Position numbers and translations under genes: made by a program | The notes under the pieces: generated by a model | Databases searched by the model: none | The model's input: the letters and a program-made list of their open reading frames with translations, nothing else | Told to the model about the DNA's origin: nothing | Assembly (NCBI GenBank): GCA_037043235.1 | Contig: JAWRVZ010000240.1 | Location: 502,001 to 566,000 of the forward strand | Length of the DNA stretch: 64,000 nt | From: Rhodeus uyekii | Taxonomy: Eukaryota > Chordata > Actinopteri > Cypriniformes > Acheilognathidae | Direction: 5' to 3' | Shown here: piece by piece, positions 47,950 through 57,343 of the stretch | Layout of the letters: every line of letters starts with the position of its first letter | Numbering within the stretch: the stretch's first letter is position 1

Positions 47950-50890
47950 CGCAGGCTACCCCTGATCAAGCCGGGTTGTACCAAATACCTGTGAGTATTA
48001 AGGGGGGTACGAATCAGGCTTTTGTGGATTCAGGTTGCAACCCAACCTCGATTCACCAAAGCCTGATTCAGCCCGAGGCATTGGATAAGAGCCGCATAGT
48101 TCGGGTACGGTGCGTGAACAGGGATTTGGTGAAATATAATTTTTGGCCTGCTGTTATTCAAATATAAAAAAAGCATAGTCTGGAGGTGGCAGTTGACCCG
48201 TACCTCCGACATCCGCTGATTTTGGGAATGAATTGGCCAGCGTTCAGTCAATTGTTGGGGTATTTATGTGCGGATGTCTCTTTGGCAAGTAGAGGGCGAG
48301 AGAGGGGGGCAGCCATGCAGCTGGGGGAGACTGAACCAGGACCTCTGGGATTGGCCTCGGGGGAACCGAGCACTCTTGAGAGGCGAATCCTCCTGGAGGG
48401 CGATGACTTTCTCCTGGAGCAATCCCAGGACGAGATGCTGAAAAATGTCTTTGAACAGGTCCGTTCCATCGATGGTCAGCTCCTCCAACCAGAGTGGCCG
48501 CTCTCCTACCCTTATTTCACCATAATCAAAGATAGGTTGTACCAAGTGACCAAAGAAGCTCAGACAAAGCAGGATACAACTCAGTTGTCAATCCCAAAAA
48601 GCCGTTGGGAAATGCTTTTCCAGGCGGCTCACTGTAATCCAATGGCAGGTCATTTAGGGCAGACAGCAACACTAAATCGTCTCATGGCCCAATTATTTTG
48701 GCCGGGCATCCACGAGAATGTTCGCCGATGGTGCGCGCCGATGGTGAATGTCGGTTGGTAAACCCACCGGCCACTCCAAAAGCGCCTTTGCGCCCCCTTC
48801 CTCTTATGCAGGTCCCCTTTGAGAGAATTGGCATGGACCTCATCGGGCCATTAGAATGTTCGACGAAATGCTGCGGAGGCGCTGTTTCGAATAATCTCCC
48901 GAGTGGGAATCCCGAAAGAGATTCTCACTGATCAGGGCACGGCGTTTATGTCACATACCTTGCACAAACTATATGAGTTATTGGGCATTAAATCAGTTCG
49001 CACCAGTGTCTATCACCCACAAACAGACGGGCTGGTGGAGCGGTTTAATCGCACATTGAAAAGCATGATTCGGAAGTTCGTGCATGAAGACGCCAAAAAT
49101 TGGGATAAGTGGTTGGAGCCTCTCTTGTTCGCTGTGCGTGAGGTCCCGCAAGTCTCCACGGGGTTTTCCCCCTTCGAGCTTCACTACAGACGTCAGCCCC
49201 ATGGGGCGTTGGACGTCTTGAGAGACTCTTGGGAGGACGGACCTTTTAATAGCCAAAACGAAATTCAGTATGTGCTGGAACTGAGAGCAAAACTCCACAC
49301 TTTGGGGCAGCTCTCCATGGAGAATTTGCTACAGGCCCAGGACAAACAGAGCCAGCTGTACAACAGAGGTGCCAAAGTGCGTAAATTTACGCCGGGAGAG
49401 AAGGTACTTGTATTACTCCCCACATCCAGCTCCAATTTACTCGCCAAGTGGCAAGGGCCCTTTGAGGTCACACGACGAGTTGGCGATCCCAATTATGAGG
49501 TCCTTCGAACGGATAGGAAAGGGGCACGACAGGTATACCACCTCAACCTCCTTAAAAAATGGAAAGAGGCGGGGTCAGTGATGCTGGCAATGGCAGTAAG
49601 TGGGGAGGAGGATCTCGGGCCAGAGGTGAACACCAAAAGTTAATCTCTCGCTTTGGCCCTTGGGGGAGATCACCTCTCGCCGTCCCAGCTCACTGGCATT
49701 GCCAAGTTGCAAGCGGAGATCGCTGACGTGTTCAGCACCATATTCAAGATTCAAGAGATTTATTTGTCACATACACAGATATATACAGGATATACAGCTG
49801 GCAGTGAAATGTAAACAGCTATTGTCCTATATTGAGACTGAACCTGGGCTGCCTAAACACAAAAAGAAAGTGGTTCAGACCGAATTAGAGGCGATGCTCG
49901 ATATGGGGGTAGTAGAAGAGTCCCACAGCAATTTGGCGAGCCCGATAGTTTTGGTTCCTAAATCGGATGGCTCGATTCGGTTCTGTGTAGATTATTGCAA
50001 GGTCAATGCCATGTCGAAGTTTGTTTGATTCGTATACAATGCCCCGAGTTGACGAGTTGCTTGATCGGCTCAGTACGGCTCGATTTTATTCGACACTGGG
50101 TTTAATGAAGGGATATTGGCAGATCCCCTTATCTCCCTTATCCAAAGAAAAAACAGCCTTCACAACGCTGTTCGGATTGCACCAATACATCACCCTTCAC
50201 TTTTGGTTGTTTGGAGCGCCAGCCACCTTTCAGCACCTCATGGACCAGGTCCTGCGCCCGCATGCTGCATATGCCACGGACTATCTGGTTGACATCATCA
50301 TCTACAGTAACGACTGGCAGCGGCATATGGGGCACCTGCAGGCGGTCCTGGGGGTGCTGAGGGGGGGCCGGCCTGACTGCCTACCCGAGGAAGTGTGAGA
50401 TTGGGCGGGTGGAGGTCAGGTATCTGGGTTTCCGCTTGGGTCACGGACAGGTGCGTCCCCTAATTGATAAAACTGCAGCAGTTGCGACCTGCCCGCGGCC
50501 CAAGACCAAAAAGGAGGTGAGGCAGTTCCTGGGGCTGGTGGAATATTGTAGAAGGTTTGTACCTGAGCATTCGGACCTCACCAGCCCGCTGACTGACCTC
50601 ACTAAAAAGTAAGCACCAGACCCGGTCCAGCGGACGGAGCCGTGTCAACAGGCCTTCACCCAGGTTAAGGCCGCTCTGTGAGGCGGCCCGCTATTACACT
50701 CTCCTGACTTTTCTCTCCCTTTTGTGTTGCAGACTGACGCGTCGGACAGGGGGCTGGGAGCGGTCCTGTCCCAGGAGATAAGCGGTGAGGAACGTTTGGT
50801 GCTGTACATCAGTCGGAAGCTCTTGAAGAGAGAGACGAAGTACAGCACCATAGAAAAGGAGTGTTTGGCCATCAGGTAGGCGGTCCTCAC
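47950..50890 (+). mobile_element. Degenerate Gmr1-order Ty3/gypsy element (protease - integrase - RT - RNase H)
   Basis: Pieces in order: aspartic protease (AFVDSGCNPTSIH, 47976-48240), integrase zinc-binding region (AGHLGQTATLNRL...FWPGIHENVRRW, about 48640-48770), integrase core with acidic residues in GMDLIGPL, TDQGTAF and VERFN (48820-49330), an integrase C-terminal region (PGEKVLVLLPTSSS...FEVTRRVGD), RT (49830-50400) and RNase H start (LQTDASDRGLGAVLSQE, 50730-50880). Integrase before RT is the arrangement described for Gmr1-type gypsy elements. The element is dead: frameshifts near 48765 and 50020, RT motif TLGLMKGYW (expected LDL), active-site box YLVD instead of YLDD, and RNase H cut off after TIEKECLAIR. 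A 70-bp foreign repeat sits at 49745-49815. Confidence 0.85.
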
Positions 50891-51150
50891 TCTCCGGATG
50901 GTGCCCCGGCCTGAGACGGGCGGTGGGAGTTTTGTGGTAAGGGGGGCGTGGTTCAGCGAGGTCTGCAGCGGGAGAGAGAGTCGGGAGACGAGCGCTGCGT
51001 AAGTGGGTCAAGTGCAAAATGACAAACACCTGTCTCTCGTTGCAGTAGCTGGCGGGAGGAGACCGGATATAAGCCACCAGGAAGTGAAGGACGGGGAGAG
51101 AGAGCGACTGAGACTCGTGAGCCCGGAGAAGTCGCAGAAAACTGAGAGAA
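50891..51150 (+). mobile_element. LTR-like segment 3' of the gypsy element
   Basis: Non-coding sequence containing aggggggcgtggttcagcga and gagagtcgggagacgagc, both found again at 63835-63900. It joins the truncated RNase H after a deletion and probably derives from the untranslated region or LTR of the same family. LTR ends were not defined. Confidence 0.45.
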
Positions 51151-51154
51151 AGTT

Positions 51155-52130
51155 CAGCTTTCAATACAATCATCCCTCAACAGCTTACCCAAAAACTGTC
51201 TCAGCTGGGACTCAGCACATCGCTGTGCAACTGGCTGCTGGACTTCCTGACGGGAAGACCTCAGGCAGTACGGGTCGGCAGTAACACATCCAGCTCCATC
51301 ATTATGAACACTGGAGCCCCTCAGGGTTGTGTGTTGAGCCCCCTCCTCTTCACTCTGCTGACCCATGACTGCACACCCATAAACAACAGCAATCTCTTCA
51401 TCAAGTTTGCGGATGACACGACTGTAGTTGGTCTCATTACCAATGAGATGAGACAAACTTCAGGAGCGAGGTGAGCCGCCTGGCCAGGTGGTGCGGCGAC
51501 AACAGTCTCTCTCTGAACGTGGAGAAGACGAAGGAGATTGTTGTTGACTTCAGGAGAATGCACACCCAGCACCCTCCTCTGACTATCAACGGTGTGACCA
51601 TGGAAAGAGTGAGGAGCACCAAATTTCTGGGTGTGCATATCACAGAAGACCTCTCCTGGACCACCAACACCACAGCACTGACCAAGAAAGCACAGCAGCA
51701 ACTCTACTTTCTCCGCAAGCTGAGAAGAGCCGGAGTCCCAGCCCCCATCATGCACACCTTCTACAGAGGCACCATCGAGAGCATTCTGACCAGCTGCATC
51801 ACTGTGTGGTACGGCGCCTGCAACGCATCCTGCCGGAAAGCACTTCAGCGCATAGTGAGAGCAGCTGAGAAGATCGTTGGTGTCTCTCTCCCACTACTCC
51901 AGGATATTTATAACTCCCGCCTCTCCCGTAAAGCCCTCATCATTGCGAGAGACCCCTCCCACCCATCCCACAGCCTCTTCAATCTGCTGCCATCAGGGAG
52001 GAGACTACGCAGTCTCCAGGCAAGGACCAGCAGACTGAAGGACAGCTTCATTCCCCAAGCTGTCAGGGCATTGAACTCCCTCCCGTCTCTGCCCCTTTTC
52101 CTCTCTTTTGCCCCATGCACTTGATCTCTG

Positions 52131-52162
<32 letters not shown>

Positions 52163-52289
52163 ACTATTGTTTGCACTATTGTACTATTGTCTTTACCATC
52201 GCGACTTTATCTCTTTATTTCCTTAATCTATTTTATTTTATTTATTATTATTTATTTATTTTTATATATGTATATATTTTTGGTTTTGT

Positions 52290-52346
<57 letters not shown>

Positions 52347-52445
52347 CTTGTTACTGTTAATGTAACCTGGTTGCACCTTGGGTCTGAGAGTTACAGAATT
52401 TCAATTCTCTGTATGTATGTGCTGTATATATTGCAATAAATATGA
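51155..52445 (+). mobile_element. Rex1-like LINE, 5'-truncated
   Basis: Starts in the RT domain (FNTIIPQQLTQKLSQLG), with GAPQGCVLSPLLFTLL, active site KFADDTTVVG (51408-51437), then a frameshift into 51471-52124: LSLNVEKTKEIVVDFR, KFLGVHITEDLSW and the C-terminal ARDPSHPSHSLFNLLPSGRR block. The 3' UTR contains a C30 run (52133-52162) and a (TA)n run (52290-52340) and ends near 52445. Endonuclease absent. The catalytic aspartates survive, but frames are broken. Confidence 0.85.
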
Positions 52446-52609
52446 TGCAATAAATTAATGCATTATTTTGTTATGGGAAGTGTTCCCAGTTTCGGCTGAC
52501 ATAAAGTCACAATTAACAGCAAATTAACAAAATAATAGTCTAACGATCATATCACATGATTTGAATGACGAAAATTGATAATGTGGAAGGTAACAGAGTG
52601 TGTCTGCTT

Positions 52610-53000
52610 CCCGAACAGTCCTAGGAAGACTGTTCCAGAGTTTAGGTGCTAAATAGGAAAAGGATCGACTGTTGATTTTGATATTCTAGGTTTTTTCAAC
52701 TGGCCAGAATTTTGGGATCATGATAGACATGGAGGACTATAATATGTTAAGATATCACTCAAGCTAAACCATTTAATGCTTTGTAAGTAATTAACAGGAT
52801 TTTAAAACGTATACAATGTCTAATAGGGAACCATTGCAGGGTCGACAGAACCGGGGTAATATGTTCATACTTCCTCGTTCTAGCTAATGCATGTTTGGAC
52901 CAGATGGAGTTTGTTTAGTAAGCGAGCAGGGAAACCACCTTGTAGAGCAGATGAGGATGAGTAGGATGAGAAGAAACACAGAGCTGAGTATCATCAGCAT
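52610..53000 (-). mobile_element. LINE C-terminal fragment, antisense
   Basis: Minus-strand translation gives HITPVLSTLQWFPIRHCIRF and KILLITYKALNGL, the block that ends many L2/CR1-type RT proteins, with stops elsewhere. Confidence 0.65.
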
Positions 53001-53102
53001 GACAGTGGAAGCTAATGCAATGCTTCCTCATGATATCTTTTGAACACTCGTTCCCTGTCTGGCAAAGGTGCTCTGCTAAATGACATTACGTCTGACAGAA
53101 AC

Positions 53103-53306
53103 CGTCTCGGGTTACGAATGTAACCCTGGTTCCCTGAGGGGAACGAGACGCTGCGTCAAAGCGCTAGGGGAAATAGCCTGACGTCAGTCACGTGAAGATC
53201 TGTGCAACCAATGAGAGACGAATGTGTGTGAATGCGTCACCGCCGGCACGTGCCGGTGACGTCATGAGGAAGAGCATAAAGTGCGTACGAAACCCGGAAG
53301 CGCCAG
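53103..53306. repeat. DIRS terminal inverted repeat (element 3' end)
   Basis: From gcgtcaaagcgctagggg onward it is the inverse complement of 57161-57315. The outermost 46 bases are specific to this end and are mirrored only in the internal complementary region. Confidence 0.88.
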
Positions 53307-53361
53307 CAAGTGTGTCTGAAGCGGGCACGGAGGCGCAAGGAGCTGAGGCAAAGACGCAGCA

Positions 53362-53448
53362 TCTCGTTCCCCTCAGGGAACCAGGGTTACATTCGTAACC
53401 CGAGACGTTCCCTTTCAGGGCACTCGAGCTGCGTCAAAGCGCTAGGGG
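53362..53448. repeat. DIRS internal complementary region
   Basis: The first half is a perfect inverse complement of 53103-53148; the second half is an inverse complement of the opposite end, 57301-57343, with about three mismatches. In the DIRS replication model this bridges the two ends to circularise the first-strand product. Confidence 0.88.
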
Positions 53449-53500
53449 AGCACTATACCAACGCCACCTCAGCGACGCCGGCATCCGGGTGTGTCCCAGC

Positions 53501-54510
53501 TCACTGAGAGAGCACCCTGGTTCCTGGGGCGGCATCGAAGTCCAATTGGTAAAACCTCATGAATGTGTGCGGCGAGGACCAGCCAGCCGCAGCACAAACA
53601 TCAGACAAGGAAACTCCGGAGAGGAGAGCATTGGATGCCGCCACGCTCCAAGTGGAGTGGGCCCGGACCCTCAACGGAGAAGCATGTCCGGCCGACTCGT
53701 AAGCTAGACAGATAGCCTCGACTATCCACCTGCTTAGGGTTTGCTTAGAAGCTGGAGCCCCCATAGGGGTCCCAAAGCAAACAGACAGTTGGTCCGACTT
53801 ACGCCAAGTGGCAGTCTTGAAAACGTAAGCGTCCATTGCTCGCACTGGACAGACCTTGTTCTTGTGCTCCTGCTCATGATCGTCAAATGGGGGAGGGCAG
53901 AAGGCCTGCAGCGTGATCGACCGAGCCACATTAGTGGGAACCTTGGGGACATAGCCTGGCCTCGGGTGGAGAAAGGCTTTCGCCATCCCGGGCAGGAACT
54001 CGAGGCATGAGGGAGCCACCGAGAGGGCCTGAAGATCCCCGACCCTCTTAAGCGAGGTGATGGCCAGCAAAAGAAGGGTCTTAAGAGAGAGGAGCTTAAT
54101 AGGGAACTCCTCTAGAGGTTCAAAGGGTGCCTGGGACAGGCCTTGGAGTACCACAGACAAGTCCCAGGCAGGCACCCTGGTCTGTGCCGCAGGTCTCAGC
54201 CTTAGTGTGCCACGGAGGAAACAAGTGACTAGGGGGTCCCTGCCCAAGGATACCCCACCCAGAGGTACATGGCAAGCTGATATGGCAGCCACATAAACCT
54301 TCAAGGTGGAGGGGGACAACCCTGCCGCAAATCTTTCTTGCAGGAACTCCAGCACTTTGCCGACTTGACAGGTTACTGGGTTCACCTGCCTTTCGCCACA
54401 CCAAGACGTGAAGAGTTTCCTCTTCAAGGCGTAGAGTTTCCTCGTGGAGGGAGTTCTGGACTGAAGGATGGTCTCCACAACCTCAGCTGAGAGACCGGAT
54501 TCTATGAGCT
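53501..54510 (-). CDS. DIRS tyrosine recombinase, about 336 aa, probably inactive
   Basis: The open frame continues upstream to 55144, but residues before about IESGLSAEVVETIL are an out-of-frame shadow of the RNase H region, so the real domain starts near 54510. It has a core-binding part (TPSTRKLYALKRKLFTSWC) and a catalytic part with KRVGDLQAL (first Arg) and RAHSTWSVAASNALL, then AAGWSSPHTFMRFYQLDF with the nucleophile Tyr. In relatives the His box is H-x-x-R; here it reads HSTW, so the second catalytic Arg appears replaced by Trp. It would cut and join the circular cDNA into the genome. It overlaps the end of the RT/RNase H frame by a few bases, as in other DIRS elements. Confidence 0.85.
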
Positions 54511-55440
54511 GGACCCCTTTAGGGGCCAGACCCACAGCTTCATTAGCTCTGGACGAGGGTAAAGAATGCAACCCTCCGCCTGGGACAGAAGGTCCCTCCT
54601 GACCGAAATCTCCCATGGGACTCCATCGAGGAGGGCCACGAGGTCCGCGAACCATATTCTGGAAGGCCAGTGGGGGGCCAGTAGCGTGAGATGGACCTTG
54701 TCCGGGCGAATTTTGGCCAGAACTCCCGGGAGCAGAGCGATCGGGGGAAAGGCGTAGAGGCGTAACCTCGGCCACGCATGTACCATGGCATCCCGCCCCA
54801 GAGGCGCTGGATGTGCTAGCGAAAACCACAGAGGGCAGTGGGTGTTCTCTACTGAGGCAAACAGGTCGACCTGTGCCTTGCCGTATCTCTCCCAAATCTG
54901 CTCCACCACTTGGGGGTGGAGCTGCCATTCCCCTGGTCTTGGCCCCTGTCTCAATAAGGCGTCTGCTCCCAAACTCTGGACCCCCAGGATGTAGGCCGCC
55001 CTGAGAGAGAGCAACCTCCCCTGGGCCCAGAGGAGGATCTGTCGTGCCATCTTGTACAATGGTCGCGAACGTAGACCCCCCTGATGGTTGATATATGCGA
55101 CTGCCGCCATACTGTCGGTGAAAACAGTGACATGGTGATCGCAAAGGTCCGGGAGGAACGCACAGAGTGCTAACTGCGGTGACTGGGCCAGAATAAGCCA
55201 GTCGTAGATATAATTTAAGACACGAATGCCCTGTAACCGTAGCGGAGCTAGAGCAGCGTCCACAACTTTTGTGAACGTGCTTCCTTTCCCCCGAAGGCGA
55301 ACCTCAGGAACTTCCTGTGTTGCGGAAGGATGGAGATCCTCGGATCTGACCTGCACTACGATCTGCTTGAGCGTCAGCATTTTGAATTTTAGACGCCTGA
55401 CTGTGCGATTTAGGAGACGCAAATCCAGAATGGGCCGCAA
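54502..55440 (-). pseudogene. DIRS reverse transcriptase / RNase H / methyltransferase-like ORF with internal RT deletion
   Basis: 312 codons. The start (MRPILDLRLLNRTVRRLKFKM) is the first RT block. Most of the palm is missing: the frame jumps from QVRSEDL to FTKVVDAALAPLRLQGIRVL and the active-site box is YIYD rather than YLDD, then jumps again into RNase H (LCDHHVTVFTDSMAAVAYI, then HQGGLRSRPL). The distal part (VEQIWERYGKAQVDLFAS...CPLWFSL) is the region usually labelled methyltransferase-like in DIRS pol. Perhaps 200 codons are lost, without a stop, so the deletion may have been selected as non-autonomous or be recent. Confidence 0.8.
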
Positions 55441-55576
55441 CCCTCCATCCTTCTTTGGAACTATAAAGTACCGGCTGTAGAACCCGGACTTGCTTTCCGC
55501 GAGGGGTACTCGATGGCCCCTTTCGCCAGCAGAGTGTCTACTTCTTGTTCCATGACCAGAGCTTGCTGGGGGCCTA

Positions 55577-57094
55577 TCACAGACTATAGGACCCTCGAGA
55601 ACCGGGGTGGTGAAACCCCGAACTGGAGGGCATACATACCGAGGTTACCGTGCGCAGGACCCACTGAGAGATACCGGGTAGCCGTGACCACGCAGCCTGG
55701 AACTCTACTAAGGGAACCAGCCTCCCAGCCTCCCAGGCTGTGAGCATATTCACCACTGAGCCGGGGCTTCCGGAAACTCGGGTGGAATGCTCTAGGACCC
55801 TCCTTAGAGGGGGTGGTCCTCCCGTGGCAGGCTGACTCTGGAGCTGCACATGGGAGACACCTTGCTGTCGTGATGCCTCCTGGAACTTGTCGACGACGCT
55901 TTTTACAGCATCGCCAAACAAGCCCGAAGGGGACAGAGGGGCATCCAGTAGCACAAATTTATCTTTATTCTTCATGGCCGATAAATTGAGCCATAAATGT
56001 CTCTCCGTGGCCACCAGAGCTGCCATGGAGCGGCCGACAGAGTAGGCCGTCTCCCTAGTGGCCCGAAGAGACAAATCCACGTTCCGGCGCAGCTCTGCCA
56101 CTGCCTCCGGACCGATACCACCGCCCTCATTGAGGTCCCCAAGCAACTCTGCTTGATAGGCCTGCAGCAGTGCCGTAGTATGCAGGCACGCAGCAGCCTG
56201 GCTCGAAGCAGAGTATGCTTTCCCCACCAAAGACGATGTGACGCGCATCGGCTTGGTGGGGAGCGCCGGAGCTTTAATAGAGGACGCAGACTGGGGAACG
56301 AGGTATCCAGCAAGAGCCTCGTCAACTTTCTGCATCCCTCCATAACCATAGTGCTGAGCCCCGACAAGATTCGTATACATAGCACTTAGCGGTGTATGAA
56401 CTCTTTCGGAGGCTGGCCTTCTCCATGATCTAGATACCTCGGCATGGAGATCGGGAAGAAAAGGCATAGCTCGGCGAGGGGGAGTGACGCGAGCAGGCAG
56501 GTTACGCTCGTCCAATATACTCTTTCTAGGACGAGCACTCCTGGTCTCCGCTGGCCAATCAATATCCAGACGCGAGACCGCTCGCGCCACAACCTCAACT
56601 AGCTCCTCAAATGCCGGTGAGGAGGGTGGCGAATCCTCCCCAACCGGGTCGACACTAGCTAAATCCATGTCATCTGAACTAGATAAAGTTAGTGCCGGAG
56701 CCCCAGCACGATCGCCTCTCGGGGAGCGCTCGTGACTGGGACCCGCCTCATCTCGTGAGGGCTGAGATAAGGGAGGACCCATCCCAGCTGCCTCAGCGAG
56801 ATTCATTTCTGATCCCCATGACTGCGAGCGTGGCAAAGCATCGGCTGCTGCAGGTCCCGAACCACGGGGAACACTAGCCTGAGCGGCCTCCTTACAGACC
56901 GCCAGGCGGGAGCGGAGCGTATGCAAAGAGAACTTCTCGCAGTCATTATAGCCGGCGTTCTCAAGCGCCGACCAAGCATGCTCCACTCCCAAACAGACAA
57001 CGCACATAACATGTGTATCCCTGTCCGTTATAAAACGCGGACAGGGAAAAACACAAGGTCTAAATGTCTGTTCATCAGCCATTTTCACACACAA
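55577..57094 (-). CDS. DIRS gag-like protein, about 500 aa
   Basis: Intact frame. A Met at residue 5 (MADEQTFRPC) may be the real start. The N-terminus has a Cys/His arrangement (RPCVFPCPRFITDRDTHVMC..CLGVEHAW) typical of fish DIRS gag, followed by an acidic, Ser/Pro-rich middle and an alpha-helical region (LPTKPMRVTSSLVGKAYS...LLQAYQAELLGDLNEG). It presumably binds the element RNA and packages it. The gene sits upstream of pol in the same orientation. Confidence 0.82.
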   Translation of the reverse strand: MCVKMADEQTFRPCVFPCPRFITDRDTHVMCVVCLGVEHAWSALENAGYNDCEKFSLHTLRSRLAVCKEAAQASVPRGSGPAAADALPRSQSWGSEMNLAEAAGMGPPLSQPSRDEAGPSHERSPRGDRAGAPALTLSSSDDMDLASVDPVGEDSPPSSPAFEELVEVVARAVSRLDIDWPAETRSARPRKSILDERNLPARVTPPRRAMPFLPDLHAEVSRSWRRPASERVHTPLSAMYTNLVGAQHYGYGGMQKVDEALAGYLVPQSASSIKAPALPTKPMRVTSSLVGKAYSASSQAAACLHTTALLQAYQAELLGDLNEGGGIGPEAVAELRRNVDLSLRATRETAYSVGRSMAALVATERHLWLNLSAMKNKDKFVLLDAPLSPSGLFGDAVKSVVDKFQEASRQQGVSHVQLQSQPATGGPPPLRRVLEHSTRVSGSPGSVVNMLTAWEAGRLVPLVEFQAAWSRLPGISQWVLRTVTSVCMPSSSGFHHPGSRGSYSL

Positions 57095-57160
57095 ACTCCT
57101 GATTTTTAAACTAGCTTAGCTTCTAAATCACAGACACAGCACGCTGAAGACACTCAGAGC

Positions 57161-57343
57161 TGGCGCTTCCGGGTTTCGGACGCGCTTTATGCTCTTCCTC
57201 ATGACGTCACCGGCACTTGCCGGCGGTGACGCATTCACACGTGTTCGTCTCTCATTGGTTGCACAGATCGTGTGACTTCACGTGACTGATGTCAGGCTAT
57301 TTCCCCTAGCGCTTTGACACAGCTCGAGTTCCCTGAAAGGGAA
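57161..57343. repeat. DIRS terminal inverted repeat (element 5' end)
   Basis: Inverse complement of the inner part of 53103-53306 (ggcgcttccgggtttcg through cccctagcgctttgac). Its terminal ctcgagttccctgaaaggg is matched by the internal complementary region. Confidence 0.88.

Larger units (their letters stand above)
53103..57343 (-). mobile_element. DIRS-type tyrosine-recombinase retrotransposon, 4.24 kb
   Basis: Read on the minus strand: 5' inverted repeat (57343-57161), gag (57094-55577), RT/RNase H/methyltransferase remnant (55440-54502), tyrosine recombinase (about 54510-53501), internal complementary region (53448-53362) and 3' inverted repeat (53306-53103). The shared inverted repeat pairs 53151-53306 with 57161-57315. 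The internal region pairs with both outer ends: 53362-53407 complements 53103-53148, and 53406-53448 complements 57301-57343 with a few mismatches. That architecture, with no direct LTRs, no integrase and a tyrosine recombinase, defines DIRS elements, which replicate through a circular intermediate. Damage in RT and recombinase suggests it cannot move unaided. Confidence 0.93.

Noticed and set aside
54511..55144. N-terminal 210 codons of the 547-codon frame containing the DIRS recombinase
   Set aside because: Same DNA encodes RNase H and the methyltransferase-like region in another frame, with clear motifs there; this part is a shadow.
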